DNA of 64,000 nucleotides from Agaricus subrufescens (taxonomy: Eukaryota; Basidiomycota; Agaricomycetes; Agaricales; Agaricaceae): positions 2,542,001 to 2,606,000 of the forward strand of contig CM057064.1 in NCBI GenBank assembly GCA_029945375.1, given 5' to 3'. The notes beneath the pieces were generated by a model. It was not told the origin of the DNA and ran no database searches. It saw only the letters and a program-made list of their open reading frames with translations. Positions 1 through 12,269 of the stretch are shown one piece after another (positions within the stretch are counted from its first letter, which is position 1; the number at the start of each line of letters is the position of its first letter). The position numbers and the translations under genes are program-made.

Positions 1-279
1 TCAGTGCTGCACGTCAACAGTGCCCCAAATGTAAATGGCAATCAGCTGCGTCTTCCTTTTCCTTTTTCGATGGGTGCCACTCTTCGGAATTCCTACCATC
101 CCGACGTTTATAGGATCTTAAGCGCCTCGGCTGTGACATGTCTGGATGAAGTTGCCTGCTAGCCGAATAGAACGGCATAGCTGATCGATGAATGGCACAT
201 CCAGGGTACGTCTGATGGAACGCTACTCTCTCACAGCTGAAGCATTCCTCCTGCCATTCCGGCAACGTAGTTTAATTAC

Positions 280-287
280 TATATAAA
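280..287 (+). promoter_or_regulatory. TATA box of first DUF2235 gene
   Basis: A TATATAAA match lies 80 to 87 bases upstream of the ATG at 367. It fits a core promoter for the first hydrolase gene with a short 5' leader. The rest of 1-366 holds no gene I can support; a short open frame on the minus strand there has no recognisable features. Confidence 0.5.
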
Positions 288-366
288 CTATGCCTTCGTC
301 AACGTACTGGCGTCTCATTCCCTTGAATTTTTGTCCGCCCCCTCGGAGGCCTCGCAGCTTATAGAA

Positions 367-2645
367 ATGGCCGACAACACGACTTACAACGGCATGATCC
401 TACCGCCCGACGTCGAGGGACTCCCTGGGACTCATCATACAACCTCACCCACAACAATGTCATTTATTCCTTCTGAGACTCATACTTTGAACGGGGGTGG
501 TGGGTCTGCTTTTTCGGCAGGCAGAGGAGCGCATCTCGACGGGCTACCGGAGTCCGGTTCCTCATCGCGAGCTAGAGACAGAGTTCATCCACCCAACATC
601 ACGGTGCCACAAACCCACACTACCAGAACATTGGTTCTATGTTTTGACGGGACCGGTGACCAGTAAGTCATTTCTTCGGCGAAAAGACGGTAACAAGCTA
701 AGTAAATCGGACAGGTTTGATAATGATGTGAGCTTTTGGCCAATACCAAACCCTGGATCCGAAGCTGAATCTTATCTTTAGAATTCCAATATCGTCGAAC
801 TGTTTAGTATCTTGAAGAAAGATGACCCAGATAGACAGATGGTCTATTACCAAGTATGAATTGTCGACAATTATAGGTCGATGGGCGACTCACGTTGTGT
901 ATGATAGGCTGGAATCGGAACGTATACGGTCCCACAGATTGCGACGCCATTTATGGCTAGCGTTTCTAAAGTTCGTGATCGGTTTCCTTTTGTATTGGGC
1001 CGAGGCCTGAGTTTCCTAACAGACTTTGGATGAAATGATTGCATGGAACCTTGATGCACATATCATGGGTAGGTGGTTTGGCAGGGCCCGATCGATACTT
1101 TCTGATGCAACTTTCAAGGTGGATACGAGTTCTTAATGCAAAACTGTGGGTTTACATGACTTGACGCTTCGTTTGTTGTGTTGAAACACGGAACCAGATA
1201 AAGCGGGAGATAAAATCTGTATTTTCGGCTTCTCTCGTGGTGCATACACTGCACGGTGGTAAGGGTAATGTTCGAGGAATGATAGTTTTTCTGATAATTG
1301 TCATGACAGTCTGGCAGGCATGATTCATAAAGTAGGACTACTACCTTCCTGGAATCATCAACAAGTGCCTTTTGCGTATAAGATGTACACTCGAAATGAT
1401 CCCACCGGATGGAAACAATCTAACGCTTTCAAAGCTGCCTTTTCTTCCCACGTCCCTATCGCATTCCTTGGTGTCTGGTACGTACCTGATTTATCCTCAA
1501 ATGACATAATTTCAACAGCAATCCAATCAGGGATACTGTCAACTCTGTTGGTCTCATTCCTCGCCGCCTACCATTCACGACGTCCAATTCTTGTGTTCGC
1601 ATATTCCGTCACGCTATCTCGTTGGACGAAAGAAGATCCAAGTTTAAACAAAATACGTGGAACCAGCCGACCCTGAAAGAGTCATTGCTTGCAGCGAGCG
1701 ATAGAGCTCAGGCCGTCGACAAAGAAACAAGCGCAGAGCACCCTCATCATTCGCATGCCAATGACAGGGAGAAGAAGCATAAGAAACCAAGCCAAAGACA
1801 ACTTGAAAGAGAGTTTAGTGACTTTGAGGTGCCCACCGATGTCAAGGAAGTCAGTAATTACTTAGTTGATTCTTTTTGATCCCTTGACCAACTCTTTACC
1901 AGGTTTGGTTTGCTGGGTGTCACACCGGTAAGTCTTGCGAACAGATTTCTATGAAAACAAGTATCTCACGTGGGAGCGCCTCTGCGACCAGACGTTGGAG
2001 GGGGTTCGGGTAAGTTGTGTAGTCGCCAAGACACTAGTTCTGTTGACTTAGAGGCACAACTTAGTGATAAACGGAATGCGCCCTAATCTGGCTCGCATAC
2101 CATTGCGATGGATGGTCCGGGAAATGTTCGCCACAAACACCGGGATCATGGTCCATGCACGGGGTTTACGGCGTCTTGGCCTTGATTTAGATCCGGATAC
2201 CTGGTGCCCTATACTCGAACGTCCTCCTCCCATGAAGGTTCCACAAGGCTCACTCATCCGTGAACCAATAACACAAGCCAGAATGACAGAAGAAGAACAC
2301 GAAAATTTGATCAAGGTGTTGGCAGATGAAGAACACTATATGTCAGAACAAGAAATTGATTTACGGGATGCTCTTTCGCCAATGTACGATCAGCTATCGC
2401 TTGCTCCCTTCTGGTGGATATTGGAAGTGCTGCCAGTCAAACATCGATATCAAAAAGATGACAATTCATGGAGCTCGTTCTTTGGAATCAACCTCGGCAG
2501 GGGAAGACATATCCCGAGACAAAAGAAGCAGAAAGTCAAGGTCCATAGTTCCGTCAAGATAAGGCTAGAAGCTGAGCATGCCAACGGAACCAAATACAAG
2601 CCAAAGGCGGACTTGGACATGGAACATGTAATTTGGATTGACTAG
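367..2645 (+). CDS. DUF2235 alpha/beta-hydrolase, copy 1 (12 exons)
   Basis: Predicted protein of the DUF2235 family (T6SS phospholipase effector Tle1-like catalytic domain), common in agaricomycetes; the substrate is unknown. Exons: 367-662, 715-727, 782-853, 908-970, 1023-1068, 1119-1145, 1198-1258, 1310-1477, 1531-1849, 1903-1927, 1992-2009 and 2065-2645. They sum to 1689 nt, or 562 aa, with all phases consistent. Visible motifs are LCFDGTGDQ near residue 92, AGIGTYT, and the nucleophile elbow GFSRG with Ser185. GVWDTV supplies Asp250 and WFAGCHTDVGGG supplies His362, together a complete Ser-Asp-His set. Exon 2 is a 13-nt micro-exon and exon 11 has only 18 nt. The start at 367 is the first ATG after the TATA box. 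The protein ends in WID, as does copy 2, which lies in tandem 560 bases downstream. The hydrolase fold is assigned with confidence; phospholipase activity is only inferred from the bacterial relatives. Confidence 0.88.
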
Positions 2646-3165
2646 TTTTGTAACTAATACGACTTCTTTTTCTGTGTACCACCGTCATTCAGTTTGTATT
2701 TGTCTTGTTAATTCTATTTCTAAATTAAGCACGATTAGTAAGTCACCATCACCATCGCTTGATTTGACAGCCCTGAGCCGCCTTTGACCATTCCACTTGT
2801 CAGCGCGCAGCTTCGGAAGCTCCTCTCGATTAACACATGGACAGCCCTTAGCCACCTGAATCCACGCATTGTTCAGATTGCCGTGTTCGATTTGCGGCGC
2901 ACACATCACAAGGCAAAATTGAAGGAAGGACTGGTTAAAATTTTCAGAATCATGGCTGCGTCATATGATTCAGGGATGTAATATTGTTGAGCGCTACTAG
3001 GGAACAAACAAGGATTCTCAGATGACGTACTCGGCTTTAAACTGGCGCGACTTTCTGCGGTTTGTTTGGTTCTTCCCCAAATCCCTGACATACCCGAGCG
3101 GTGGAACTTATTCTCAAGGCCGGCATCTAGTGTCTACTTGGCAAAGTCTTGTCAATTTTCTCTCT

Positions 3166-3173
3166 TATTTAAA
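3166..3173 (+). promoter_or_regulatory. TATA-like box of second DUF2235 gene
   Basis: TATTTAAA lies 33 to 40 bases upstream of the ATG at 3206. The 560-base gap after copy 1 (2646-3205) contains no other supported gene. Confidence 0.4.
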
Positions 3174-3205
3174 ACGCCTTGCATCTTGACGTCTCTGAAT
3201 CCGCG

Positions 3206-5199
3206 ATGGCATCGACTGAGGGCACAGTCAAGGATGAGCGGAATGATACCTTCTCTATTCCCCGAGTCATACCCCCGGAACATGCTCACAGGACTCTTGT
3301 ATTGTGCTTCGACGGAACCGGAGACCAGTTTGATGCCGATAATTCCAACATCGTGCAACTTGTCTCTCTATTAAAGAAGAACGATAGGAATAAACAGATG
3401 GTCTACTACCAGGTAGGTATACAATTACTCAAAGTGTATGCACACTCGCTGAGAGATACGATTAGACAGGCATTGGCACCTACACCCCTTCTAGATCTGT
3501 GACGCCCTTGTGGTCAGCTTTCCAGAAGGTGTGTAAGTCGAATTCTGTAGTATCAACCGGTTGACGCACGTCTTCAAAGGCTTTGGATCAAATGGTTGCG
3601 TGGAATCTAAGTTCTCATGTCATGGGTGGATATGAATTCCTTATGCAAAACTGTATGACTGCAACCTATCCTTCATTTCAACTCGCTGACAAGAAGTCTT
3701 CAGACATTGAAGGTGACAAGATATGTATCTTTGGCTTTTCACGGGGAGCGTATACCGCTCGAAGTCTTGCTGGCATGTTACATAAAGTCGGACTTCTTCC
3801 CGCTGATAATCTTCAACAAATTCCTTTTGCCTATAAGATGTATACACGCGTCGATCATATAGGCTGGGAGCAGTCAAATGGGTTCAAGAAAGCATTTTGC
3901 AGTGATGTTACCATTGATTTTCTCGGAGTTTGGTATGGGATTCTGTTTATATATAAGCTTGCCGCTCACATATGTATTTTGAAGGGACACTGTTGACTCC
4001 GTTGGGATAGTTCCCAAACGGCTTCCTTTTACAACATCTAACTGTATTGTTCGCACCTTTAGACATGCAATCTCTCTCGATGAGCGTCGATCCAAATTCA
4101 AGGCGCATCTTTGGAATCCGTCAACGCATCGAGAAGCGAAGCTTGGCGTTCGGGCAAGTTTCTCGCAACAGGCAGAGCCTAGCGTATCCTCAGACACTTG
4201 TGGTAATGAAAAGATCCCGTCCACAACCCACTCTTCATCGTCTCTTTATGCTTCAGAGAAGAAGCCTGAAAATGGTAACGAGAGAGGCAAATCGCAGAAA
4301 AAGGGTGAGTCTCCAAGAATTGTGACTCGAGACAGCGGATCGGCGCGTGATAAGAATATGGACACGATGGAGGCAATATACTCTGCTTCTTCGCCAATAA
4401 CATCGGAATTCCCCACGGACGTCGAAGAAGTTTGGTTTGCAGTACGTCATGATATTCGTCTACTTGAGCTTTGGACATCATTCACAATGTAAATGATAGG
4501 GTTGTCACTGTGACGTAGGCGGCGGGGCTGTGAGTAACAAGACCCGTCATTCTCTCGCGCGTATCTCTCTTCGTTGGATGATTCGCGAATGCTTCAAAGC
4601 CAATACTGGTATAATGTTCGAGTCTGAGGGGCTCCGAGAAGTAGGAATGGATCCCGCTACACTGTTTCCTTCTGTCACGCCCCGTCCGCCCCACCGGAAA
4701 ATCAAACCCGAACACAAACTTCAAGAACCGCCCGCGGACGCCATTCCCGTTCGACTGCACGCAACTCTTTCTAAGAAACGCCCTGCGGAGATGCATGCGC
4801 ATCACACTCGCCACCGATTGCCTTTCTTAGGCTCGGAGGAAGACGAAGAACTGAACGACGCGCTTTCACCAGTCTATGACCAACTGAAGCTCAAGAAGGG
4901 GTGGTGGCTATTAGAGATTATTCCGCTACAATTAAGGTATCAGCGAGGTAATAACGAATGGGTGTCGCGCTTCGGGTACGTGTCTGGTCACCAAGTCATG
5001 TTCATAAGTATTGAATAAGTATTGTGATAGGTCAAATTTTGCTCGGCCACGTTTCATACCAAAACAAATCACAAATGGAGTGAAAGTTCATAGAAGTGTG
5101 AAAATGCGAATGGAAGCTGAATACGCGAGCGAACAGAAGCGAGGCAAGAGATACAAACCGAAAGCCCATCTACGAGTTGAACCGACTTGGATTGATTAA
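3206..5199 (+). CDS. DUF2235 alpha/beta-hydrolase, copy 2 (7 exons)
   Basis: Tandem paralogue of the gene at 367-2645 with the same DUF2235 hydrolase fold. Exons: 3206-3412, 3466-3528, 3580-3652, 3704-3932, 3985-4441, 4500-4975 and 5031-5199. They total 1674 nt, or 557 aa, with consistent phases. The catalytic set is intact: GFSRG with Ser127, GVWDTV with Asp192, and the GCHCDVGGG motif with His346. Several introns of copy 1 are absent: the two around the micro-exon, the one splitting the MGGYEF region, one near the RSLAGM region and one in the DVGGG region. Copy 2 instead has an extra intron before SNFARP. Its intron at 3653-3703 is 51 nt long and has no in-frame stop, so retention would give a longer protein. 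Residues 240-330 form a low-complexity Ser-rich insert between the Asp and His motifs, as in copy 1. The reaction catalysed is not known. Confidence 0.88.
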
Positions 5200-5261
5200 T
5201 GCCATTGTCCATAACATCAATATTGAAGGGACCTGCCGCAGAACACAACACGGGCAAGATG

Positions 5262-5460
5262 AAGAAGGGTGTCCCTATGAGTGCCCGCATCTTTCTGCCA
5301 ACCTCTTTGTAAAAGCCGTTATAAGGTAGTTTGCGAATGAATCAAGTGTACACGTCTTTGTCTGTGTTCTCTATCCTCTACTTGATATTCAACCGCAATG
5401 ATCCCCCAAGCATATAATTAGAATACGATGAGTAACGCAGATTTCATTGAAGGTTTTCTA
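5262..5460. repeat. DUF2235 3' flank, duplicated at 14566-14800
   Basis: The stretch just after the second DUF2235 gene (it includes GTGTCC..TGAGTGCCCG and TTATAAGGTAGTTTGCGAAT) recurs near 14566-14800 at roughly 80% identity by eye. No gene is seen in 5200-5611; the stretch is probably 3' UTR and downstream sequence. Confidence 0.7.
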
Positions 5461-5611
5461 ACGAATCCAACCAAGAGTTAAAGTCTTCTAGATGGTATAC
5501 CATTCGAGCATGGAGTATAACAATGATTGAGATGGCACGTTAACATTCAGTTCCCTACGATACATCAGATCTACTACTTAGTCCGAGAATTCAAATTCTT
5601 TATGTAAGTAT

Positions 5612-6222
5612 TGGATGACTTTCCGTAACTCTAAATAATAGATTTCTCTAAATTTCTAGATTCTAAACTACTTGCCGGAGATGCCGATGGATATATCAAG
5701 TAACTATGCCAGCGGATCTTGAAAATCTGAAAAACTCCAGACTTGAAGGCCTTTCTAAACTTTCTTACGGATGACCTAATTTCTCACACTCGATCAGATT
5801 GATGGCGGGAAATTACTCAGGTGTGACGAGTGGCTTGATTATCATCTGTATGTATTGATAGCCCTGTGTACACTGGTATTTTGACATGCCAGCTAATGCC
5901 AGCACCGAAAATTCTGTTCTTCGTCCTCCAATACTTGCAGTTGATGAAATACATGTCTTGGATTTGTTGAGTCGCAAAAATTTCATTCATATTGTCGCAA
6001 TCGAAGTTTTGAAGTCACCCATCACTGTGATACAATGGTGATGCTATCAATTCACGGATCAGCCCCTGGTACGGCAATGCCTCTGTTTATACTTATTATC
6101 TAGTCTACATACATGCGTTACGGTTCAATAGATTTTTACATAGATTGCGGGGTTTGAAAAATATAATCTAGAATCGTTTAGAATCTAGAAATCTAGAGTT
6201 TAGAGTTACGGAAAGTCATCCA
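5612..6222. mobile_element. Inverted-repeat (MITE-like) element, about 611 bp
   Basis: The arm at 5612-5668 is the reverse complement of 6176-6222. Both outer ends read TGGATGACTTTCCGTAAC when read inward, and the inner arm is rich in TCTAGA and ATTCTAGA. The arms enclose about 500 bases with no open frame of note. The arrangement fits a small non-autonomous DNA element. I could not find a clean target-site duplication, so an old foldback remains an alternative. Confidence 0.6.
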
Positions 6223-6315
6223 TTAGTGGGATAAATTATAAATAAACGAGAAGTGGAGAATAATTCGAAGTAATCAAGACGATATTTATAATGTATCCTA
6301 CAGCTTTCCTCATCG

Positions 6316-8251
6316 TCAATATGCTTTGTTGCTGAACCGCAGGCTTCCCAATAAACTGCTGATGCCAGAGCTCGATTTCTCTTCCATCTGATGCCCCCGA
6401 AAATGACTTAACCCCTTGTCAACTTGCTCATTCAGTGTCTGGTGAACCACGATTAGTGTTGGATTTGTGACGTCCAACGGAATGTGAGCTCTCTCAATCT
6501 GGCCATCAACTTTCCCCAAGAACTTCCCCAGCGCCGCCACCGACATACCGTGTATGGCTGCGACAGCGGCATCTATTTGTCTCAGGTGGGCTCGAACCTC
6601 TTCTGGGTGTACTGGGGGTCGGTTCCTCCAGTCCATGCTGTTGAAACACCTGTCGCCAGTCATCCGTTTCTTTTTGGCATCATTAATTTTGCTGTTGCTG
6701 GCATGCTTGTCCAGCAATTTCTCCAGTTTATAAATGGATATTTTGGTATCCCCGATGAACTTGACAGTCCCGGATTTAGCGAACTGCGCTAACATTGACG
6801 GATCTATCGGACGCTGATGAAAAACGACTCTCATCTCGTCGAGGTATTCGTAGATAACCGAACCTAGCTCGGTTACGGTTTTCTCATATTTGTATCTGTG
6901 ACTACCTTGAATGATTACTTTTGCCGCGCCTACCATGTTGATATAGTGGAAAATTCTCGAGACAGAGGCGGAGAATAATGAGGCTTCCCGTACTACAGTT
7001 ATCTATGATGTAGAGTAGAAACGATTACGAAATGTAACTCTCGGGAGAAGAATGTATCTTGCTCACCCCAGGACCGTAGTATTCGTTTATCAGGACTAGG
7101 TATTGTTTAAGCTATAATAGGAGGCGTGTAAATTTTTTCTCGATCACAGAGTTTGAGGAAACCAACCGGAAGAAAGAAGCTCAGCATGCGTTCTATTACT
7201 GATTCTATTTGCTGTACCATTGTCTGGGGGCCCTGTTTCCGACCTTGTGCGAAAATTGCTCTGCATGCGTATCTCCACCGTCCTGACGCAAGGTCGTCTT
7301 CATCTAGATACACCTTCAAATTTGACTTCGTCTGGAGGATTATTAGGATATTATCTCGCAAGGTCTTGTCTGATATTCCAAGCTCTACGCTCGAAAGCTT
7401 TCATGAACAAGATAGTTGCGATGAAAAAACAACAGGTCTACAAACCTTTCAATTCACGGTCAAGTAAACAGGATATGTGGTAGGCCCCCACAGCTGTAGC
7501 CACTTTTGCAGTAGCTTCAGCCGGTCCCAGCGCTGAACTGCCAGCTGAAATTGCAGGTACTATGCCGTCTTTCACAGCGTTCAATTGTCCCTGGAGGTAT
7601 TGCGTTTTCTCGGATTGCTCGAATGTCTCACGAACTTTTAAACTCAAACCATCCAAAGACTTATCAATAAAATCAACTTTCTGTTTTGAGATATCCTAAG
7701 AAACGAAGCGGCATAAACCAGGAAATTTCATACCTTGGTGATACATGCACGATGCTCATTGAATATAGATACTCCGCCGTGCATCATATTGTTCGTGTGT
7801 TCTTGAAATATACCGGGAGGTATAGGCTCTTGTTTCTTAGCCTTGGATAGCAGTGCTTGCCATTGTACGTAATAGTACTCAGCGACTGCAACCAATTTTT
7901 TTACTTTCTGGTACGTTTCATCAGGTAACTCGTTTAGTACGACTTTGATATTTTCAAGTTGCGGCGAATTTCCACTGGAACCAGTTAAACTTCTGAGAGA
8001 GATGAGTCATTGATAACACCTACGGGTTCACATCTTGCATAGAAGGAGGCAATTCCAAATTGATGCTTTTAGATAAACTTGATACGATTGCGGTCCCGTG
8101 GTCGCGTACCCTACAAACACTTGAAGTTAGAGTGTAAGAAGTGACTGATAGATGGATTGACGCACTCAGTATCCCAAACGAAGGAGTCTGGGACATGGCA
8201 GGATATACTAGTAGAACTATCAGCGGATGAGTCACTGAGATTCGAGGACAT
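6316..8251 (-). pseudogene. Six-exon gene of unknown function with one frameshift
   Basis: I do not recognise a named domain; it looks like an agaricomycete-specific, mostly helical protein. Exons on the minus strand: 8251-8166, 8110-8024, 7992-7734, 7695-7442, 7389-7067 and 7002-6316. After exon 4 the intron is 52 nt with donor GTAGAC. Exon 5 reads well up to ..TPPIIA, then hits TAA. The continuation LKQYLVLINEYYGPG lies in the next frame, one base out, with no room for an intron near 7105-7110. With that base ignored the protein would be about 564 aa. Blocks that look conserved include IVPAISAGSSALGP, LINEYYGPG and FHQRPIDPSMLAQF. The C-terminal 229 codons (7002-6316) are fully open. It is either a recent pseudogene or a gene with a base-call error. 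It lies tail-to-tail with the DUF2235 pair and head-to-head with H1. Confidence 0.6.
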
Positions 8252-8509
8252 TAGAGAATGCGGCTGGTTGAAGTGTTATCCCCCTAATAGCTGAGTATTT
8301 TATAAGCTGTTCGAGTGCTAAGATTGGTTTTTTTTTAAAAACAATAAAACGTTGTTGAGGACATCATCATCGAGATCCGATCTCAAACGAAAACTCATAA
8401 GATCCTTACGTAGCATCCGGGTTCAGGGTAACGGACTGGTTCATTTTCCCGGTCAGTTCTTTCCCACGAGTATCATCTGCATGGTCGCCCGAATTCTTCC
8501 TCCAACACC

Positions 8510-9452
8510 ATGACCGAACCACGTCCTCTGGTATGCGTTTTTCTAAAGGTGCGCTTCTATGTGTTGTCTGCATACCACACATAAACCCGTCTTCTAGCTC
8601 CCGCCCAATCATCTACCAATCTCGCAGATTTACGAGATAGCACGGAATGAAGTTGTCCCCCAAGTGAAGCGCTTGAACAGTGCCTTCGAAGCAGTTCAGG
8701 CCGTACATCGTTCTTCAGAAGCGAAGAAAATCTGGTCAGAAGCCCGAAAATCTGCCGCTCAGGATTTGCAGAGTTTACAAAACGTTTCGTTTGACAACTA
8801 CAGTATCTCGTTCACCTTCCTCTACTTTTTGGGCACTCTACACAAAGGGGTACGCATCACTGAAGCTTATAATGATTTCCAAGGAACTGCTCTTGAAGCT
8901 GCGCGAACTGCAAGCATCGCACAGGAAGTAATTGTCCAGATGCGGGAAAACCTCAGAATCGCTATTGGTCAAATCACAACTATCCTGAGCGGTAGTGAGT
9001 TCTTTGATATTAATGATCCTCATCATCCAACACGGCGTACAATAGATAACGACGTATCGGCATTTCAAATCGAGAGTAACCAAAGTATGTTAAAGATTGC
9101 CACTGCTTGCGAGGAATGCGGGGCACGTTTAGAGGAATATCGCAATGAAGTTACAGAAGTGCGGCGACAGAAAATCATCGACGAAGATAACCTTCCATCC
9201 GATGAAGAGTTCCAGTGGGTGCAGGAAAAATGGCAGACATTCAAGGAAACGGCAGACCGCCTCAAGAATGGATGGGAAAATGTAATGGAGCAGGTTCGAG
9301 GGCATATGGAGGGGATCGAGCCTCCCATGACACCCCCTGATGACCCCACGAGTTCAACGACACCTCTAGATACCCCAAAGAGCGACATAGTTCCATTCTG
9401 GCGCAAGTTTTTACGGCGCATCTCATGCTTTAAAGCAGAAGCAATCTCTTAG
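8510..9452 (+). CDS. Helical protein H1 (unknown family)
   Basis: Predicted 274-aa protein from exons 8510-8530, 8598-8994 and 9046-9452. The start is a seven-codon exon (MTEPRPL) spliced to LPPNH, the same design as H2; a later GTG at 8664 lies inside the frame. I recognise no database domain. The sequence suggests a bundle of amphipathic helices over residues 15-220 (for example QIYEIARNEVVPQVKRL, then SNQSMLKIATACEECGARL). A conserved acidic block PSDEEFQWVQEKW follows, then a Pro/Thr-rich linker EPPMTPPDDPTSS. The protein ends in an aromatic-basic tail, FWRKFLRR. The 51-nt intron at 8995-9045 has no in-frame stop and sits at the same place as in H2. Related genes are H2 (15311), H3 (16780), H4 (33283) and H5 (34943). 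Function unknown; the tail could bind membranes, which is only inference. Confidence 0.72.
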
Positions 9453-12269
9453 CTAGGCAATTTTTATGACTTGAACCACACTTTATACGCAATGTCATTC
9501 TTTTTCATGTCAGGAAATCATACTGTTTAGGAGGGTAGGGACGCTATTTAGAATTGCAAAAAAAAACCCATGTTGGCATTTCGAGAAGAATCGTGACTGT
9601 AGAGTAGCTAAGATTTTGCCTCGCCCAGTATTGCAGTCGGTCGGCATTATATCAGATACCTGAGTTCATCTAGTCAGCCAGAGCCAGGTCTCGCTCTTGT
9701 TAGAGCTTCACGCTAATTTTACGGAAGACAAGAGTGCGGCACCCAGGCACTCCACCAATACTCGATACTGCATGACCCTGGAGAGACTTGTACTTTGTTC
9801 ATACTGCAAATCGAGATCAAAGGGAAAGAAAACAATAGCATCAACTAGAGAAAACGAACACGAACCAGCGCGCTTTCCGGACCTGCGAAATCCCAACATC
9901 ATCACACAACGTAAACTAGTCGCTCCTCCGAGTCGCTTTGAGCCACCAATGGCCGGAACAAAGAACCGCTGGAATCTTGTTCTAGAAGCTGTGCATAATG
10001 GAGTTTCTTTTTTTCAGCTCCGAGTAGCGCTGGACTCTGAAATGCATTAGCCAAAGAAGGACAAAGGTGCGGCTTCTTCACACGTCAAACAGTTTTGCAG
10101 TGTCCCAGGCTCTGTTAGGTTCCCTTAGAGACCATTCATATTGTCAGCGAAGATGGAATACAATGTATGGTTATCGAGACAAACGAATTCTCATTGTATG
10201 TTAAATTATAGCTGAAACACTCAGATCCTAAGAAGCTTGGGTCAGTCAATTTTTAGGACAGATTGTGCTCTCACGAGACCTCTTAGATCGAGGTCGCCAC
10301 GTCGAGTGTCATAGCCGGTAATGACGAAGGAGCCTTGTTGGTCCAGTTGGTAGTGAAGACCAGAACATCTAGCGTTCTGAGGCCTGTCTTAGACAGTAGA
10401 AGAAACGCTTGGATGAGTGACTACTGCATCAGAAAGCCAACTTTGATAGCTAATTCGCGGATCCTCTTTTTATAAACGTATCGGATAACTGATCAGCATA
10501 GGGGTTATAACACCGAGCATCAAGGCTCCGATGAGACGAACCCAGAGTTATGAGTTCCACAAACCTGTCATTCCAAGACGGATCTTCATCATTGTGACTG
10601 ATCAGACAACCACAGTACCTAAGAGCTTATTATTGAGCTTAGCAGCAGTGGCGGAAGAGACCAAAAGATTTTCTTTATTCGTGATTCGCAACTTGGTGCC
10701 CGGCTGCGCCTTTGGTTGAGCCACAATGCGGCTGTGTGTGAGAGCTAACCTCCTTGACCTGTCAGTTTTCTAATTTAGGGCAAGGTCACTGAGTTTCTCT
10801 CGTCTCTGATCTCGGCTGCTCCCGATTAAGCCAGTAAGGCTGCGGCCTCGCTCAGCGCCACTGGCAGGCTGGGGATCATGTCTACTTTAGTTCTCTCAGG
10901 CGATCTGATGACCATTCTTCCAATTATCGCTGGTCCATAATGAGAACAATCCTCAACGTTCCGTAGATTCGGATGCCGGATTTATTTTAGCTAAAGGAAG
11001 CAAAGATCAAAGTAGCAAGATGCGCGTAACCATGACTCCGAGATTCCTCTTCAACTTAGCACAATAAGGCCGTCTCTCGACATACAACTTCATCGGCTGT
11101 TATAAGGTCAGTGCCGAGCTGTCATCCTGTCACCTTGCAGGTTAATTTAGGCCCATTATTGAGCTAAGTACGTTATAAACAATTGCGTGATTTCATGACA
11201 CATCGATTGTGATCACCTTCGGTGCTCGTACGGTACGTAGGACTTGAGGCTTATGTGTTGTTTCAATCAGTTCAACATGGAATGAATCTGATCAATATCA
11301 GTTCACCATCAGCGCTGACTTTCAAATAACCAAACAATGATTGCCGCAGTAAAACTTTGTACTCATGGTCTCAGGGTGTACCTTAATTCAGTAGTTGCAT
11401 CAAATCTGATCCCGAATCTCATTTGTCGTTCTCCGAAGCCTTATTCTACGAACAATGCATCGGCGCATTCTCTATGCCCAACTCGGTTGTGTGGCTTGGA
11501 TACGATCATGTGAACGCAGACCCACAAGGGTTCGCAATTGTTCTCTTCTGTAGCAGGACGCACGTATTTTGCCTACAATATATCACGAACAAGAGAAAAA
11601 GAATCCACTCATTCTGTAGTAACACGGGTACTGGCTTTTGCAAAAATTAGACTTGACATCGATACTAGTTGGACAGAAAATCCCGTGCAATTGTTAACGG
11701 GTTTACGGGGACCCTACAAAGAACGGACACTACTAGTGGTTGTTCCTAAGCCCTGAGCGACTAACGAATACAAGGGTAGCGGCCACTCAATGTCATGCCA
11801 TAGAGCAGCAAATCAATAGGATAGAGGCCAAATTACGATATCAACTAAGTATGGTTGATATGGATACCGGACCGTATAAATCTAAAAGCCAACTCAATGT
11901 AAACAGGTAATTTTACCAGGATGCGCCGAGACACGAAACACAAAGGACCAGAAAAAAGGAAGTACTGCCTTGAAACTGTGGTAAAAGGTGTGTGCCAGGG
12001 AATGTAGATTCCTAGTCCATGCTCCGACAAGTGTTCATTGGGGAGGCCAAATCCGCTATAGAAGGTGAGGAGTAACACTTTTCTCATACTCTTCTCATAC
12101 GTCGGTGACCTCACTATCTCGATAGCTAGACAGTCATAAGATAATGTATACAAACTTTTCCTGATCCGAGGCGCAGGCTCCTCCTTCTTAACCATTACCA
12201 ACACACGAAATTGTTTCAACGGCAAACAGGAAACCAGTCCACTGAAGTGCAATGGCTGTTACACTGTCC
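9453..12269. other. 2.8-kb stretch without a recognisable gene
   Basis: No open frame here has the splice pattern or motifs of the neighbouring genes. A 117-codon plus-strand frame at 9697-10050 and a 135-codon minus-strand frame at 11845-12252 show no domain and no duplicated copy elsewhere in the window. I read the region as decayed or intergenic sequence. Confidence 0.5.

Noticed and set aside
14..265. 83-codon minus-strand frame at the window edge
   Set aside because: No domain, splice signal or duplicated copy supports it.
8664..9452. H1 starting at the GTG at 8664
   Set aside because: A spliced ATG start at 8510 gives the same first exon as H2 and a longer conserved N-terminus.
9453..12269. 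tRNA or rRNA genes in the gene-poor stretch
   Set aside because: No T-loop (GGTTCGA-type) context with matching stems and no rRNA-like conserved blocks were seen.
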